Shown piece by piece: positions 41,824 to 51,242 of a stretch of 64,000 nucleotides of DNA (the first letter of the stretch is position 1; every line of letters starts with the position of its first letter). The stretch spans positions 2,542,001 through 2,606,000 of the forward strand of contig NZ_VFMU01000001.1 of assembly GCF_006715225.1 (NCBI RefSeq), read 5' to 3'. The stretch is from Arthrobacter sp. SLBN-112. GTDB taxonomy: Bacteria; Actinomycetota; Actinomycetes; Actinomycetales; Micrococcaceae. The notes below the pieces were generated by a model. It did not search any database and was not told the origin of the DNA. It worked only from the letters and a program-made list of their open reading frames with translations. The position numbers and the translations under genes were made by a program.

Positions 41824-42405
41824 CTAGCCGTTCATGATGTCGCTGCGCCGCTTCATGTACTCCTCCATGGACAGCTCACCATTGCTGTACTGCTGGTCCA
41901 GCTCGGCGAGCTTGCGGGCACGGAACCCCTGCGGTGCGGCCGGCGGCGGGGGAGTGGCCGGCCCCGAAGACTGGCCCGGCCCCTGCTGGACTGGTCCCTG
42001 CTGTACGGGCGGCTCCTGGTACGGCTGCTGCTGGAACGGCGGTTCCTGCGGGGCACCGTAGCCGGGCCCCGGCATGGGCGGCTGCCCGTACTGGTAGGGC
42101 AGCGGCTGGGGGTCGCCCGTGGGCTGCGGCCGCTGGATACTGCGGAAGCCGCCGGAGAAGTAATCCTGCTGGGTGTAGCCGTCGCGGGGCTGGTTGCTCT
42201 GCGGCCCTGCCGAGCCCGGGTACTGGCCTGACCCTGGGAACCCGCCTTGTCCGTACTGTCCGGGGTGCTGCCCCGGGAACTGGTCGGGGAAGCGGCCGGG
42301 CAAGCCTTGGTCCCGGTCCCGCCGCGCCATGGAGCGCCGGTACATCCGCATGGCCATGGGAATGACGAAGGACAGGATGATGATCCAGAAAAACAAGCTG
42401 CTCAC
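41824..42405 (-). CDS. SHOCT-domain membrane protein
   Basis: 193 residues from GTG 42405. One N-terminal membrane helix (about 3-20), then a Gln/Pro/Gly/Tyr-rich disordered stretch, then a C-terminal SHOCT motif (LDQQYSNGELSMEEYMKRRSDIM). A TAGGCT -10 and GAGAGG ribosome site lie upstream on the minus strand. SHOCT domains mediate oligomerisation; the function is unknown. Confidence 0.8.
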   Translation of the reverse strand: MSSLFFWIIILSFVIPMAMRMYRRSMARRDRDQGLPGRFPDQFPGQHPGQYGQGGFPGSGQYPGSAGPQSNQPRDGYTQQDYFSGGFRSIQRPQPTGDPQPLPYQYGQPPMPGPGYGAPQEPPFQQQPYQEPPVQQGPVQQGPGQSSGPATPPPPAAPQGFRARKLAELDQQYSNGELSMEEYMKRRSDIMNG

Positions 42406-42454
42406 GGTGCCGCGCCTCTCGAGTGTTGTCCTTCCAGCCTAACCCCGGGTGGCC

Positions 42455-43324
42455 CTACCGGCGGCTGGGCTCCGCCGTTCCCAGCGGACCCTCGCCGGAT
42501 CCCAACGGAACGCCCGGACCGAAGACGGGACCCGGCGTCGGCCGCTTTGCCGTGATGCCGTCACCGGAGGATTGGTGGCGCAGCCGCCGCAGCACCCACG
42601 GCACGAAGTATTCGCGCGCCCACACGAAGTCCCCGCTCCTGGCCTCGCGCCAGGTCCGCGGCGGCAGCGGCTTGGGCTGCAGCGGTTCCAGGGAATGCTC
42701 CACGTTCAGCGCGTCCAGCACCATGGCCGCGATGGTGTGGTGGCCCAGCGGGGAGAAGTGCAGCCGGTCCTGGTCCCACATCTGCGGGTCGCCCAACTGC
42801 CGCAGCGACCACATGTCGGCGATGATGGCGTCGTGCCGCGCCGCGACTGTCCGCAGGTTCTCGTTGTAAATGGCCACCTTGCTGCGGATCCTGCCGAGAA
42901 CCGATGAACCCGTGTCCGGTCCGTTGAACAGGACCACGGAGGCGCCGCCCATGGACAGGATCTGCACCACGGAATCGAGCTTCTCAGCCAGTGCGTCCGG
43001 GTCTCCGCCGGGGCGGATCAGGTCGTTGCCGCCGGCGGAAAGGGTGACCAGGTCCGGCTTCAGCCCCAGCGCAGGGGCAAGCTGCTGGTCCACGATCTGC
43101 TGCAGCAGGCGGCCGCGGACGGCAAGGTTGGCATAGGCGAAGTCAGGTTGGGTCCGGCCCAGCTCCTCGGCCACCCTGTCGGCCCAGCCGCGATGGCCGC
43201 CGGGGCTCGCGGGTTCGGGGTCGCCAATGCCCTCAGTGAAGGAATCGCCCATCGCCACGTAGCGGGTCCACGGATGGGATCCGCGCTGCGCGGGCAGGGC
43301 CTGGATGTCACTTGTGTCAGTCAC
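42455..43324 (-). CDS. SGNH/GDSL-family hydrolase
   Basis: 289 residues from GTG 43324. Block I GDSFTEG holds the catalytic Ser, NLAVRG block II, AGGND block III, and the C-terminal DRLHFSPLGH gives the Asp and His. No signal peptide is seen, so it is a cytosolic esterase/lipase-type enzyme of unknown substrate. CAGGAT on the minus strand lies exactly 6 nt upstream (43331-43336), suggesting leaderless translation. Confidence 0.87.
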   Translation of the reverse strand: MTDTSDIQALPAQRGSHPWTRYVAMGDSFTEGIGDPEPASPGGHRGWADRVAEELGRTQPDFAYANLAVRGRLLQQIVDQQLAPALGLKPDLVTLSAGGNDLIRPGGDPDALAEKLDSVVQILSMGGASVVLFNGPDTGSSVLGRIRSKVAIYNENLRTVAARHDAIIADMWSLRQLGDPQMWDQDRLHFSPLGHHTIAAMVLDALNVEHSLEPLQPKPLPPRTWREARSGDFVWAREYFVPWVLRRLRHQSSGDGITAKRPTPGPVFGPGVPLGSGEGPLGTAEPSRR

Positions 43325-43393
43325 GGTCCTATCCTGCCTTCCGCCTTACTGCCTACGCGAACGTAGGTTGTTACCTGTGGGTAACTGATATGA

Positions 43394-44053
43394 ATGGAAA
43401 CCATGACTGACGCCGAAGTATTTCCTGCCCCCGTTGTCCTGTGGTCCCATCCTGAGGACCAGCGCACCGGCAAGCCGCTGCTGGTGCTCCTCCATGGCTA
43501 CGGCGCCAATGAGCAGGACCTGCTCAGCCTGGCCGACCTGCTGCCGGGGGGCTTCGCCGTCGCTTCCGTGCGGGCACCCATCGCCATGGGCCCCGGCTTC
43601 ACGTGGTTCCCGCTGACGGCCTCCATCGACTATTCCCTGGACCGGGTCAAGAAGGCCTCGGAATACGTGCTCGACTGGATCGACGCCATCCGGGTATGGC
43701 ATCCTTCGGTGACCCTGCTCGGCTTTTCGATGGGCATGGCCATGGCAACCACGCTCCTGCGGCAGCGGCCCACGGACTTCGCTGCCGTCGTCGGACTCTC
43801 CGGCTTCGTGGTGGACGCCGCCGGCGACCCTTCCTTCAAGGACGGCGAACTGGACGGCACCGTGCCCATGTTCTGGGGCCGGGACCAGCAGGATCCGGTC
43901 ATCACCCAGGACAAAATCGAGTTCACCATGGGCTGGGTCCGCAAGCACGTCAAGCTCACCAAGGTGCTCTACACCGGCATGTGGCACGGCATCAACCAGC
44001 AGGAGATCGGGCACGTGGGGGAGTTCCTCACCCATGAGGTGCTGAACAAATAG
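43394..44053 (+). CDS. Alpha/beta hydrolase (carboxylesterase/phospholipase type)
   Basis: 219 residues. HGYGANEQDLLSL near the N-terminus, the nucleophile elbow GFSMG, VVGLSGF, and a C-terminal GMWHGINQQEI supplying the His fit the small esterase group (YpfH-like). Substrate unknown. An in-frame ATG at 43403 is an alternative start. Confidence 0.82.
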   Translation: METMTDAEVFPAPVVLWSHPEDQRTGKPLLVLLHGYGANEQDLLSLADLLPGGFAVASVRAPIAMGPGFTWFPLTASIDYSLDRVKKASEYVLDWIDAIRVWHPSVTLLGFSMGMAMATTLLRQRPTDFAAVVGLSGFVVDAAGDPSFKDGELDGTVPMFWGRDQQDPVITQDKIEFTMGWVRKHVKLTKVLYTGMWHGINQQEIGHVGEFLTHEVLNK

Positions 44054-44100
44054 GCGTACGACGGCGGCGCGGCAGCCTGGGAGGCCGGCCCGCCGCCGGT

Positions 44101-44125
44101 GCGCCGGAGGTCAGGCCTCCGGCGC
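44101..44125. terminator. 10-bp hairpin between converging esterase and S4 genes
   Basis: Arms 44101-44110 and 44116-44125, 5-nt loop containing the S4 stop codon on the minus strand. A one-base bulge extends the pairing outwards. Confidence 0.6.
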
Positions 44126-44341
44126 CACCACCTTCACCGAGTGGCCGTTGACGGTGACGATGTCGCCGTTGTGCAGCTGGCGGCCGCGGCGGTCGTCGAT
44201 TTCGCCGTTGACCTTGACCAGCCCGTTTTTGATGAGGTCCGCCGCCTCCACCCCGTCCTCCACGAGGTTGGCGAGCTTCAGCAGCTGGCCCAGCCGGATC
44301 ATGCTGTCGCGGATGGGGACGTCGTCAATGGGGTTGCTCAT
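44111..44341 (-). CDS. S4-domain RNA-binding protein
   Basis: 76 residues consisting of one S4 domain (RLGQLLKLANLVEDGVEAADLIKNGLVKVNG). It resembles the small YaaA/RlbA-type S4 proteins that bind rRNA or the nascent-chain complex, but the function is inferred. CATTAT on the minus strand lies exactly 6 nt upstream (44348-44353), so the mRNA is probably leaderless. It shares a 32-base divergent promoter region with the DMT transporter. Confidence 0.88.
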   Translation of the reverse strand: MSNPIDDVPIRDSMIRLGQLLKLANLVEDGVEAADLIKNGLVKVNGEIDDRRGRQLHNGDIVTVNGHSVKVVAPEA

Positions 44342-44373
44342 ACAGCAATAATGCCTGAACTAAGGTGGATGCA

Positions 44374-45372
44374 ATGACCTCCCCTCCCCGCCTGCCGGTG
44401 CTCGCAGGCCTGCCGCTGGCCGTAGGCTCCGGCCTTGCCATCCCAGTCCAAGGGCGCATCAACGGGGCCCTGGGTGCCCGGCTCAATGACGGAATCGCCG
44501 CCGCGGCCGTGAGCTTCAGCACAGGGCTGCTGGTCATGATCGTCATTTCGTTGGTCCTGCCGCGCGGCCGGGCCGGGCTGGCAAGCATCCTCCCGGCGGT
44601 CCGCAGCCGTGCTTTTCCCCGCATCTACGTAGTGGCCGGTGCCATCGGCGCATTGTTCGTCTTTGCCCAGTCCTTCACGGTGGGCATCCTGGGCGTGGCC
44701 CTTTTCACGGTGGCCACCGTGACCGGACAGACCGTAAGCGGCCTGCTGGTGGACCGCATGGGAATCGGCCCGGCCGGGAAGAAATCCGTCACCGGCATCC
44801 GCATCATCGGCTGTGTCCTCACCATCGCCGCGGTTGCATGGGCGGTGTCGCCCCGGTTCAGCGGCGCGGGGGCCGGCGGCTCCGACGACGATCCCGCTTC
44901 CCTGCTGCTTCCCATCCTGCTGCCTGTGGCCGCGGGCTTCCTCATGAGCTTCCAGCAAGCCATGAACGGCACCGCCACCGTCCACTACGGCACACCGATC
45001 GCGGCAACGCTGGTCAACTTCGTGGCCGGCTGCACGGTGTTTTGGGCCGCGCTGGCGGTAAAGCTGGCGGTGGCCGGCCCCGCCAACCCGCTGCCGTCCG
45101 AATGGTGGTACTACCTGGGTGGTCCCATGGGGGGTGTCTTCATCGGCCTCGGCGCCCTCCTGGTCCGCAGCTTGGGCGTGCTGGTCACCGGGCTGGGCAT
45201 GATTGCCGGGCAGTTGCTGGGCTCGCTGGCCCTTGACCTCACGCTGCCCACGCCGGGGACCGTCGTCGCTCCGGCCACCGTCCTCGGGACCTTGCTGACC
45301 CTCGCCGCCATTATCCTGGCAACCCTGCCCTGGCCGCGGGGCGCGCTCCGGAGGCAGCGGCCGGTACGCTAG
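44374..45372 (+). CDS. DMT-superfamily transporter (DUF606-like)
   Basis: 332 residues and about 10 membrane segments arranged as a two-fold repeat (SGLAIPVQGRINGALGARL, FLMSFQQAMNGTATVHYGT). ATG 44374 has AAGGTGG 5 bases upstream; a GTG at 44365 would sit inside the ribosome site. Substrate unknown. Confidence 0.82.
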   Translation: MTSPPRLPVLAGLPLAVGSGLAIPVQGRINGALGARLNDGIAAAAVSFSTGLLVMIVISLVLPRGRAGLASILPAVRSRAFPRIYVVAGAIGALFVFAQSFTVGILGVALFTVATVTGQTVSGLLVDRMGIGPAGKKSVTGIRIIGCVLTIAAVAWAVSPRFSGAGAGGSDDDPASLLLPILLPVAAGFLMSFQQAMNGTATVHYGTPIAATLVNFVAGCTVFWAALAVKLAVAGPANPLPSEWWYYLGGPMGGVFIGLGALLVRSLGVLVTGLGMIAGQLLGSLALDLTLPTPGTVVAPATVLGTLLTLAAIILATLPWPRGALRRQRPVR

Positions 45373-45403
45373 GACACGAGCTTTCCACCATCTTCCTTCA
45401 TTC

Positions 45404-45451
45404 GCCCCGGCGGGCAGCCCACTGTGCCTCCAGGCATACGGCGGCCGGGGC
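45404..45451 (+). promoter_or_regulatory. Branched stem in the glyS leader
   Basis: GCCCCGGC (45404-45411) pairs with GCCGGGGC (45444-45451), and an inner TGCCT-CC-AGGCA stem (45425-45436) sits in the loop. It could end the DMT transcript or be a leader structure. No T-box specifier or ACGG/T-box sequence is seen. Confidence 0.35.
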
Positions 45452-45503
45452 CTGACAACCCGCGGACCGCACCCAGCGGCCCTGTAGAAATTGGAGTTAC
45501 CCC

Positions 45504-46889
45504 ATGGCAGCAAAATCCGTCCTCGACCAGGTCATTTCCCTCTCCAAGCGGAGGGGCTTCGTGTTCCAGGCCGGTGAGATCTACGGAGGTTCGCGTTCTG
45601 CCTGGGACTACGGCCCCCTGGGCGCGGAACTGAAGGAAAACATCAAGCGCCAGTGGTGGCAGTCCATGGTCCGCGGCCGCGAGGACGTGGTGGGCCTGGA
45701 CTCCTCCGTGATCCTGCCCCGCCAGGTATGGGAAGCCTCCGGCCACGTGGAGGTCTTCTCCGACCCCCTGGTGGAGTGCCTCTCCTGCCACAAGCGCTAC
45801 CGCGCCGACCACCTCGAGGAAGAATACGAGGAAAAGAAGGGCCGCCCGGCCGAGAACGGCCTGAAGGACATTGCCTGCGCCAACTGCGGCACCCGTGGCC
45901 AGTGGACCGAGCCGCAGGAGTTCTCCGGCCTGCTCAAGACCTACCTGGGTCCGGTGGCCAGCGAGGAAGGCCTGCACTACCTGCGCCCCGAAACCGCGCA
46001 AGGCATCTTCGTGAACTTCAACAACGTCCTCACCACCTCCCGCAAGAAGCCGCCGTTCGGCATCGGCCAGATCGGCAAGTCCTTCCGCAACGAGATCACG
46101 CCCGGAAACTTCATCTTCCGCACCCGTGAGTTCGAGCAGATGGAAATGGAGTTCTTCGTGGAGCCCGGCACGGACGAGGAATGGCACCAGTACTGGATGA
46201 AGGAGCGCATGGCCTGGTACACCGGCCTTGGCATCCGCGAGGAGAACCTGCGCTTCTTCGAGCACCCCAAGGAGAAGCTCAGCCACTACTCCAAGGGCAC
46301 CACGGACATCGAGTACCGCTTCGGCTTCCAAGGCTCGGAGTGGGGCGAACTGGAAGGCATCGCCAACCGCACCGACTTCGACCTCTCCACCCACGCCAAG
46401 GCCTCCGGCACGGACCTGAGCTACTTCAACCAGGCCACCAACGAGCGCTACACCCCGTACGTGATCGAGCCCGCCGCGGGCCTGACGCGCTCCTTCATGG
46501 CGTTCCTGGTGGACGCCTACACCGAGGATGAGGCTCCCAACGCCAAGGGCGGCGTGGATGTGCGCACCGTTTTGAAGCTGGATCCGCGCCTGGCCCCGGT
46601 CAAGGCCGCCGTCCTGCCGCTGAGCCGCAACGAGGACCTGTCCCCGAAGGCCAAGGACCTGGGCGCGCAGCTGCGGAAGAACTGGAACATCGACTTTGAC
46701 GACGCCGGCGCCATCGGCCGCCGCTACCGGCGCCAGGACGAGATCGGGACCCCGTTCTGCATCACCGTGGACTTCGACACCCTTGAAGACCAGGCAGTCA
46801 CCATCCGCGAGCGGGACACCATGAGCCAGGAGCGGGTCTCCCTGGACAAGGTGGAGGGCTACCTGGCGGCACGGCTGATCGGGGCCTGA
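45504..46889 (+). CDS. glyS: Glycyl-tRNA synthetase (class II, single-chain)
   Basis: 461 residues. Charges tRNA-Gly. [22 protein letters not shown] at the N-terminus, an inserted four-Cys zinc-type loop (CLSCHKRY...CANCGTRG), motif 2 ([24 protein letters not shown]) and motif 3 ([12 protein letters not shown]) are clear. ATG 45504 has TTGGAG upstream. The next gene starts 2 bases after the stop. Confidence 0.97.
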   Translation: MAAKSVLDQVISLSKRRGFVFQAGEIYGGSRSAWDYGPLGAELKENIKRQWWQSMVRGREDVVGLDSSVILPRQVWEASGHVEVFSDPLVECLSCHKRYRADHLEEEYEEKKGRPAENGLKDIACANCGTRGQWTEPQEFSGLLKTYLGPVASEEGLHYLRPETAQGIFVNFNNVLTTSRKKPPFGIGQIGKSFRNEITPGNFIFRTREFEQMEMEFFVEPGTDEEWHQYWMKERMAWYTGLGIREENLRFFEHPKEKLSHYSKGTTDIEYRFGFQGSEWGELEGIANRTDFDLSTHAKASGTDLSYFNQATNERYTPYVIEPAAGLTRSFMAFLVDAYTEDEAPNAKGGVDVRTVLKLDPRLAPVKAAVLPLSRNEDLSPKAKDLGAQLRKNWNIDFDDAGAIGRRYRRQDEIGTPFCITVDFDTLEDQAVTIRERDTMSQERVSLDKVEGYLAARLIGA

Positions 46890-46891
46890 GC

Positions 46892-47923
46892 ATGGCCATC
46901 GAATACCGCGAATGGCGGGACGGCGATGACCTGGCGCTCCTGGAAATCTGGGGCGACCCGGACACTGCGCAGGCCCGGCAGTTCCGCAGCGCCCTTGCCG
47001 TGTCCTCCAACGGGAGGGACGGTTCCCCATGGCGCCGCTGCATCGTGGCCGAGGACGTCATTGACGGCGTGGGCATTCCGGTGGCCGCCGGCGTCGTCTA
47101 TGAAGCGTCCCTGCACCCGGAACGCCTCTGGTGCTACATCGAAGTGGCCCGCGACCACCGCCGTGCGGGCATCGGGGCCAGCCTTCTGACCATGCTGCGG
47201 CGCGAAGCCGACCACGCGCCATCGGGGGTCAGCAAGCTGCGTGCCAAGGTGGAGCCAGGCACCGCTGGTGCCGGCTTCGCCGAAACGTTCGGCCTGGCGC
47301 CCATCCAGCGTTCCCGCCTTGTGGTGGTGGAGCCCGGCGCCCTGCGGCTTCCGGTGTTCCCGGCCAAGGACGACGGCGGCGCGGCCAGCGGCGAGAACGC
47401 CGGCTCCGACGTCGTGATGGACCTGGCAACGGGCTCCGTGGAGCTGACCGACGTGGTGGGCCGGTATTACACCGCCATCCACGGTTGGGACTCTCCCGGC
47501 GTCCTGTCCGTGGGGCAGGTGCAGAAGCTGTTCCTGGACGAACTCACCGGAGCCCACGGCGCCATTGTGCTGCGCGCCCAGCCTGAATCCGCGTTCGGGT
47601 CGGGGGTTGCCCCCAGTAAGAAGGGGCGCATCCGGGCCTTTGCCGTCAGCTACGCGGCCCCGGCAGACCCGGACGCCGCACCAGGCACGGAGAGCGCGGG
47701 ATCCGAAACGCCCACCGACGTTTTCGTGGGTCACGAGCCTTCGCTGGACGCTGATGATGCCGCTGAGGCTGTCCGCGACATGCTTGCCCTGATCGCCTAC
47801 CAGCACCCGGTCATGCTGGAACTGGATGATTCCATGACCGCCCTGCGTGCCGCCGTCGAACCCCTGCTGGACAGTGGCAAGGCACGGCTGGCGGGCGCGG
47901 AAACCCTGGTGGTCTCGGACTAA
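46892..47923 (+). CDS. GNAT-family acetyltransferase, two-part
   Basis: 343 residues directly after glyS. The N-terminal GNAT fold carries LWCYIEVARDHRRAGIGASLLTML (acetyl-CoA loop RxAGIG). The C-terminal half (about 160-343) is a degenerate second domain without a clear loop. Substrate unknown; pairing with glyS suggests co-transcription rather than function. Confidence 0.78.
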   Translation: MAIEYREWRDGDDLALLEIWGDPDTAQARQFRSALAVSSNGRDGSPWRRCIVAEDVIDGVGIPVAAGVVYEASLHPERLWCYIEVARDHRRAGIGASLLTMLRREADHAPSGVSKLRAKVEPGTAGAGFAETFGLAPIQRSRLVVVEPGALRLPVFPAKDDGGAASGENAGSDVVMDLATGSVELTDVVGRYYTAIHGWDSPGVLSVGQVQKLFLDELTGAHGAIVLRAQPESAFGSGVAPSKKGRIRAFAVSYAAPADPDAAPGTESAGSETPTDVFVGHEPSLDADDAAEAVRDMLALIAYQHPVMLELDDSMTALRAAVEPLLDSGKARLAGAETLVVSD

Positions 47924-47942
47924 CCAGCCCCGCCCCAACTGG

Positions 47943-47990
47943 GTAGCGCCAAGTGTCGTTTTGACCCCTCAAAACGACACTTGGCGCTAC
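47943..47990. repeat. 21-bp perfect palindromic element between converging genes
   Basis: Arms 47943-47963 and 47970-47990 match perfectly with a 6-nt ACCCCT loop. The arms are AT-richer than flanking genes. It lies between the GNAT stop and the acyltransferase stop, so it may act as a two-way terminator or belong to a dispersed intergenic repeat family. Confidence 0.8.
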
Positions 47991-48827
47991 TTACTTGGGC
48001 TGCTGCTTAGCGCGGGGAGCACGACGGCGGCCCGCGGCTGCGTCGGCTGCGTCGAGCAGCTGCCGCTCGGCGTCGGTCGGCGCGCTCCCGCCCAGGTGCG
48101 CCGGCATCCACCACGCACCGGATCCGGGATCGAGTGGGAAGCCGGCGATGCAGCGGTCGATCCCCAACTGCAGGGTGCTGCGCAGCATGCCGGTGGCCGC
48201 CTCCGCGTCGCTGCCTGGCGGAAACCACATGGGTTCGCGCACGTGGACCCGCACCGGGGCGCGCCAGCTGCGGCGCAGGGAAAAGCCGTGGCCGCGCGTC
48301 AGCACCCGGTGCGCGCCCCAAACAGATACCGGAATCACTGGTACGCCTGCCTCCGCAGCCATGCGGACTGCGCCTGTTCGGCACTCGCGTACGGTGAAGC
48401 TGCGGCTGACCCCTGCCTCCGGGAACACCGCAAGGTACTCGCCGTCGCGGAGCCTGGCCACCGCCGCGTCATAGGCGTCCGAACGGTCCGTGTATCCCAG
48501 CACGACGTGGCCGCTGGCGCTGATGGCGGGACCGGCAAGCCAATGATCCGCCGCTCCCTGGTGGACCAGGAACCGCAGCTGGGCCCGGGCGTGCCGCCAC
48601 AGGAGCAGCTCGAGCACGGCGAAATCCAGGTAGCCGAAATGCGTCACGGCGAACACTGCACCCTTCCCGGGATCAACCCGGCGGGACGGCCCACTGAGCG
48701 GTCCCTTGTCCGGCAGGTGCGCCAGGCCCGTCGCCTGGAGGTCCAACCGCAGGGCCCAGCGCAGGAACTGCCCGGTCCGGACGATCAGCCGATAGAACCG
48801 GTCGTTGGGCGGCGGACGCCAGGGCAT
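47991..48827 (-). CDS. 1-acylglycerol-3-phosphate O-acyltransferase-like (PlsC family)
   Basis: 278 residues. Catalytic HX4D motif THFGYLD, motif III FPEAGVSRS and the PVIPVSVWGAH block define the family, which acylates lysophospholipids. It is 12 bases downstream of the alpha/beta hydrolase gene and likely co-transcribed. Confidence 0.86.
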   Translation of the reverse strand: MPWRPPPNDRFYRLIVRTGQFLRWALRLDLQATGLAHLPDKGPLSGPSRRVDPGKGAVFAVTHFGYLDFAVLELLLWRHARAQLRFLVHQGAADHWLAGPAISASGHVVLGYTDRSDAYDAAVARLRDGEYLAVFPEAGVSRSFTVRECRTGAVRMAAEAGVPVIPVSVWGAHRVLTRGHGFSLRRSWRAPVRVHVREPMWFPPGSDAEAATGMLRSTLQLGIDRCIAGFPLDPGSGAWWMPAHLGGSAPTDAERQLLDAADAAAGRRRAPRAKQQPK

Positions 48828-48839
48828 GTTCGAAACTGC

Positions 48840-49631
48840 CTAGAGGGTGACCTGGACGGATGAGTCCGGCAGCAGCTGCGAGAAGGCCGGCGACGGCCGG
48901 ACCGCGGCGCCCGTGCTCTCCGCAAAGGACTTGATGACGAAGCCGGTGGCGAGGGTCTGCCACACTCGGACCTTCCGGAGCATGAAATGCCCCACGCCCT
49001 TGAGTGCCACGTACTGCATGCTCCCCGCATCTGCAGAGGCCCGGCGGGCGAAGGCAAGGGACTGCGAGGGGCTGGTCATGTGGTCCGTGGTGCCGTGGAT
49101 GATCAGGACTTTCCTTCCGGCGACGGCGGTGGCGGGAGTTGCCGGGCTCAGCCACGGAGCAAGCGCCACCACGGCCTCCACCTGGGGGTGGTCCGCTGCG
49201 CATACGGCTGTCAGGCCGCCCATGGAGTGGCCCAGCAGGAAGACCGGAACGTCCGGATGGCGTTCGCTGATCTGCCGCAGGGCCCAGCGGGCGTCCTGCA
49301 GCGGGGACATGTCAGGGCCGTTCCAGCCGCGGACGCTGTTGCGCAGGGACCAGACGGCCAGTCCGTGCTTCCGGCCGGCGCGGTGCAGGTGCCTGGCGAA
49401 GGGGATCATCCGGGCCGGGCTGAGGTGCCGGGCCTCCACCGGATCCCGGCTGTGGGCCTTGCCGCCGTGCAGGACCAGGACCACGCCCCTGGTGTCACCT
49501 GCTGCCTCGAGGACACTCAGGACAGGCTGGTGGGCGGGTACCGCTGTCACTTGATCCGACTGCAATCCACCTTCGGCGGCCCCGCGAATTCCTGCCCCGC
49601 TGCCGGTTTCCCGCGTATCACGGATGTCCAT
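48840..49631 (-). CDS. Alpha/beta hydrolase
   Basis: 263 residues from ATG 49631 (GGGGAGGAACC upstream). LVLHGGKAHSRDP forms the oxyanion region, GHSMGG the nucleophile elbow, HGTTDHMTSP the Asp region and GVGHFML the His. Substrate unknown; next to a PlsC-like acyltransferase, a lipid ester is plausible. Confidence 0.85.
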   Translation of the reverse strand: MDIRDTRETGSGAGIRGAAEGGLQSDQVTAVPAHQPVLSVLEAAGDTRGVVLVLHGGKAHSRDPVEARHLSPARMIPFARHLHRAGRKHGLAVWSLRNSVRGWNGPDMSPLQDARWALRQISERHPDVPVFLLGHSMGGLTAVCAADHPQVEAVVALAPWLSPATPATAVAGRKVLIIHGTTDHMTSPSQSLAFARRASADAGSMQYVALKGVGHFMLRKVRVWQTLATGFVIKSFAESTGAAVRPSPAFSQLLPDSSVQVTL

Positions 49632-49698
49632 GCCTGGTTCCTCCCCATCCCGATGGTCCATTTATAAACCCTATGGCGGCCCACGTAGAGTTCAACCT

Positions 49699-49716
49699 AT
49701 GAGGTTGTACTGCTGA
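49699..49716 (+). CDS. Five-residue leader ORF upstream of the YibE/F gene
   Basis: ATG AGG TTG TAC TGC TGA encodes MRLYC. Its stop overlaps the next ATG by one base (TGATG), so translation could be coupled. TAGAGT (49685-49690) lies 7-8 nt before the ATG, so it could be a leaderless start. Confidence 0.3.
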   Translation: MRLYC

Positions 49717-51209
49717 TGGGCGCCGGTCACTCCCACGCTTCCTTGGATCATTCGGAGCCGACGCCCCAGGCGATGGCTGCCCGCAGCAAGGCGAACCGCA
49801 TCCTTGCCGCGGTGCTCATTCCGCTGGCGCTGCTGACCCTCGCCGGGATGGCCGCGTTGTGGCCGTCCGGCAGCAAGGAAGGCGTCTCGCTGGCCAACCC
49901 CTATTCCACGGCCCCCGGGGTCACGTTCGATACGGGCACCATCCAGAACGTGGTGACCGAGAACTGCACGCAGGGCCTCAGCCAGCAGGGCACAGGCCAG
50001 CAGGGAACCGGCCAACAAGGCAGCCAGCAGGGTTCCACGCAGCAGCCGCCGGGGCAGGGCTCGGACTGCACCTTCGCCTTCACCGAGCCGGACAAGGGCG
50101 GAAGTCCGGTGAGGGTGGTCATCAACCCGGATGTGGCCTCCTCCCACGGCGTTAAGCCCGGAGACCAGATCCGCTACCTGAATCTCTCCAACGCCCAAGG
50201 CGCCACGGGGTCGCAGGGCTCCCCGGCCTTCATCTTCGTGGACTTCGTCCGGACGCTGCCGATTGTCCTGCTTGCCGTGCTCTACGCGGCGGTGGTCATC
50301 GCCGTCGCCAGGTGGCGCGGACTCCGGGCCCTGGTCGGGCTGGTGGGCGCCTACTTCGTGCTCGCAAACTTCCTGCTTCCGGGCCTGGTGGAAGGCAAGC
50401 CGCCGCTGCTGCTGGCGCTGGTGGGTTCCACGGTGATCATGATCGGGGTGCTGTACTTTGCCCACGGATTCTCCGCGCGCACCTCCACGGCACTCCTGGG
50501 CACCATCTTCGGCCTGGCCATCACCGCCCTGCTGGCTGCCTGGGCCACCGACGCCGCCAACCTCGCAGGGGTGGGCAGCCACGACGCCGCCACCCTGGTG
50601 AACACCTCGGCAAACATCTCCATTTCCGGCGTGATCCTCTGCGGACTCATCATCTCGGGCCTGGGCGTCCTCAACGATGTCACCATCACCCAGTCCTCGG
50701 CGGTGTGGGAACTCTATGAGCTGGCACCGGCCAGCAGTGCCCGGAAGCTGTTCACCTCGGCCATGCGGATCGGCCGCGACCACATCGCCTCCACCGTGTA
50801 CACCATCGCCTTCGCGTACGCCGGCGCCGCACTGCCCATCCTGATCATCGTCATGCTCTACGACCGGCCGCTGATGGACACCCTCACCAGCGCCGAACTC
50901 TCCGAAGAGGTCATCCGAACCCTGGTGGGTTCGATCGGGCTGGTCCTGGCCATCCCGGTCACCACCCTGATCGCCGTGCTCGTCGTGAAGGCCACCGGGA
51001 TCAAGGCACCAGACGCCGTGCCAGTAAGCGGTGCGGTCCGGGATGGAAAGAGGGGTACAAAGCACGACGACGGGCACGTCCATACGGACGACGTCACGGA
51101 CACGGGGGCGCTCGCCGCCGCCGTGCTTGAGGAACGCACCCGGCGCACCGCCGTCGAACCCGCGGATGAACCAGCCACCCGGCGGGGCCGCCGGGCCGAC
51201 CGCGGCTGA
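49716..51209 (+). CDS. YibE/F-family membrane protein
   Basis: 497 residues. One N-terminal membrane segment (about 30-52), an extracytoplasmic stretch with a QG-rich repeat (GQQGTGQQGSQQGS; 15-bp units at 49983-50012), then about seven membrane segments with the YibE/F signatures AYFVLANFLLPGL, GVLNDVTITQSSAVWEL and HIASTVYTIAFAYAGAALPIL. The C-terminal tail is charged. Function is unknown. Confidence 0.87.
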   Translation: MGAGHSHASLDHSEPTPQAMAARSKANRILAAVLIPLALLTLAGMAALWPSGSKEGVSLANPYSTAPGVTFDTGTIQNVVTENCTQGLSQQGTGQQGTGQQGSQQGSTQQPPGQGSDCTFAFTEPDKGGSPVRVVINPDVASSHGVKPGDQIRYLNLSNAQGATGSQGSPAFIFVDFVRTLPIVLLAVLYAAVVIAVARWRGLRALVGLVGAYFVLANFLLPGLVEGKPPLLLALVGSTVIMIGVLYFAHGFSARTSTALLGTIFGLAITALLAAWATDAANLAGVGSHDAATLVNTSANISISGVILCGLIISGLGVLNDVTITQSSAVWELYELAPASSARKLFTSAMRIGRDHIASTVYTIAFAYAGAALPILIIVMLYDRPLMDTLTSAELSEEVIRTLVGSIGLVLAIPVTTLIAVLVVKATGIKAPDAVPVSGAVRDGKRGTKHDDGHVHTDDVTDTGALAAAVLEERTRRTAVEPADEPATRRGRRADRG

Positions 51210-51242
51210 AAACCTTCTCTTTGTACGGCTGTCCAGCTGCTG

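Noticed and set aside
45373..45503. T-box riboswitch ahead of glyS
   Set aside because: No T-box consensus or glycine specifier loop; only a short branched stem is visible.
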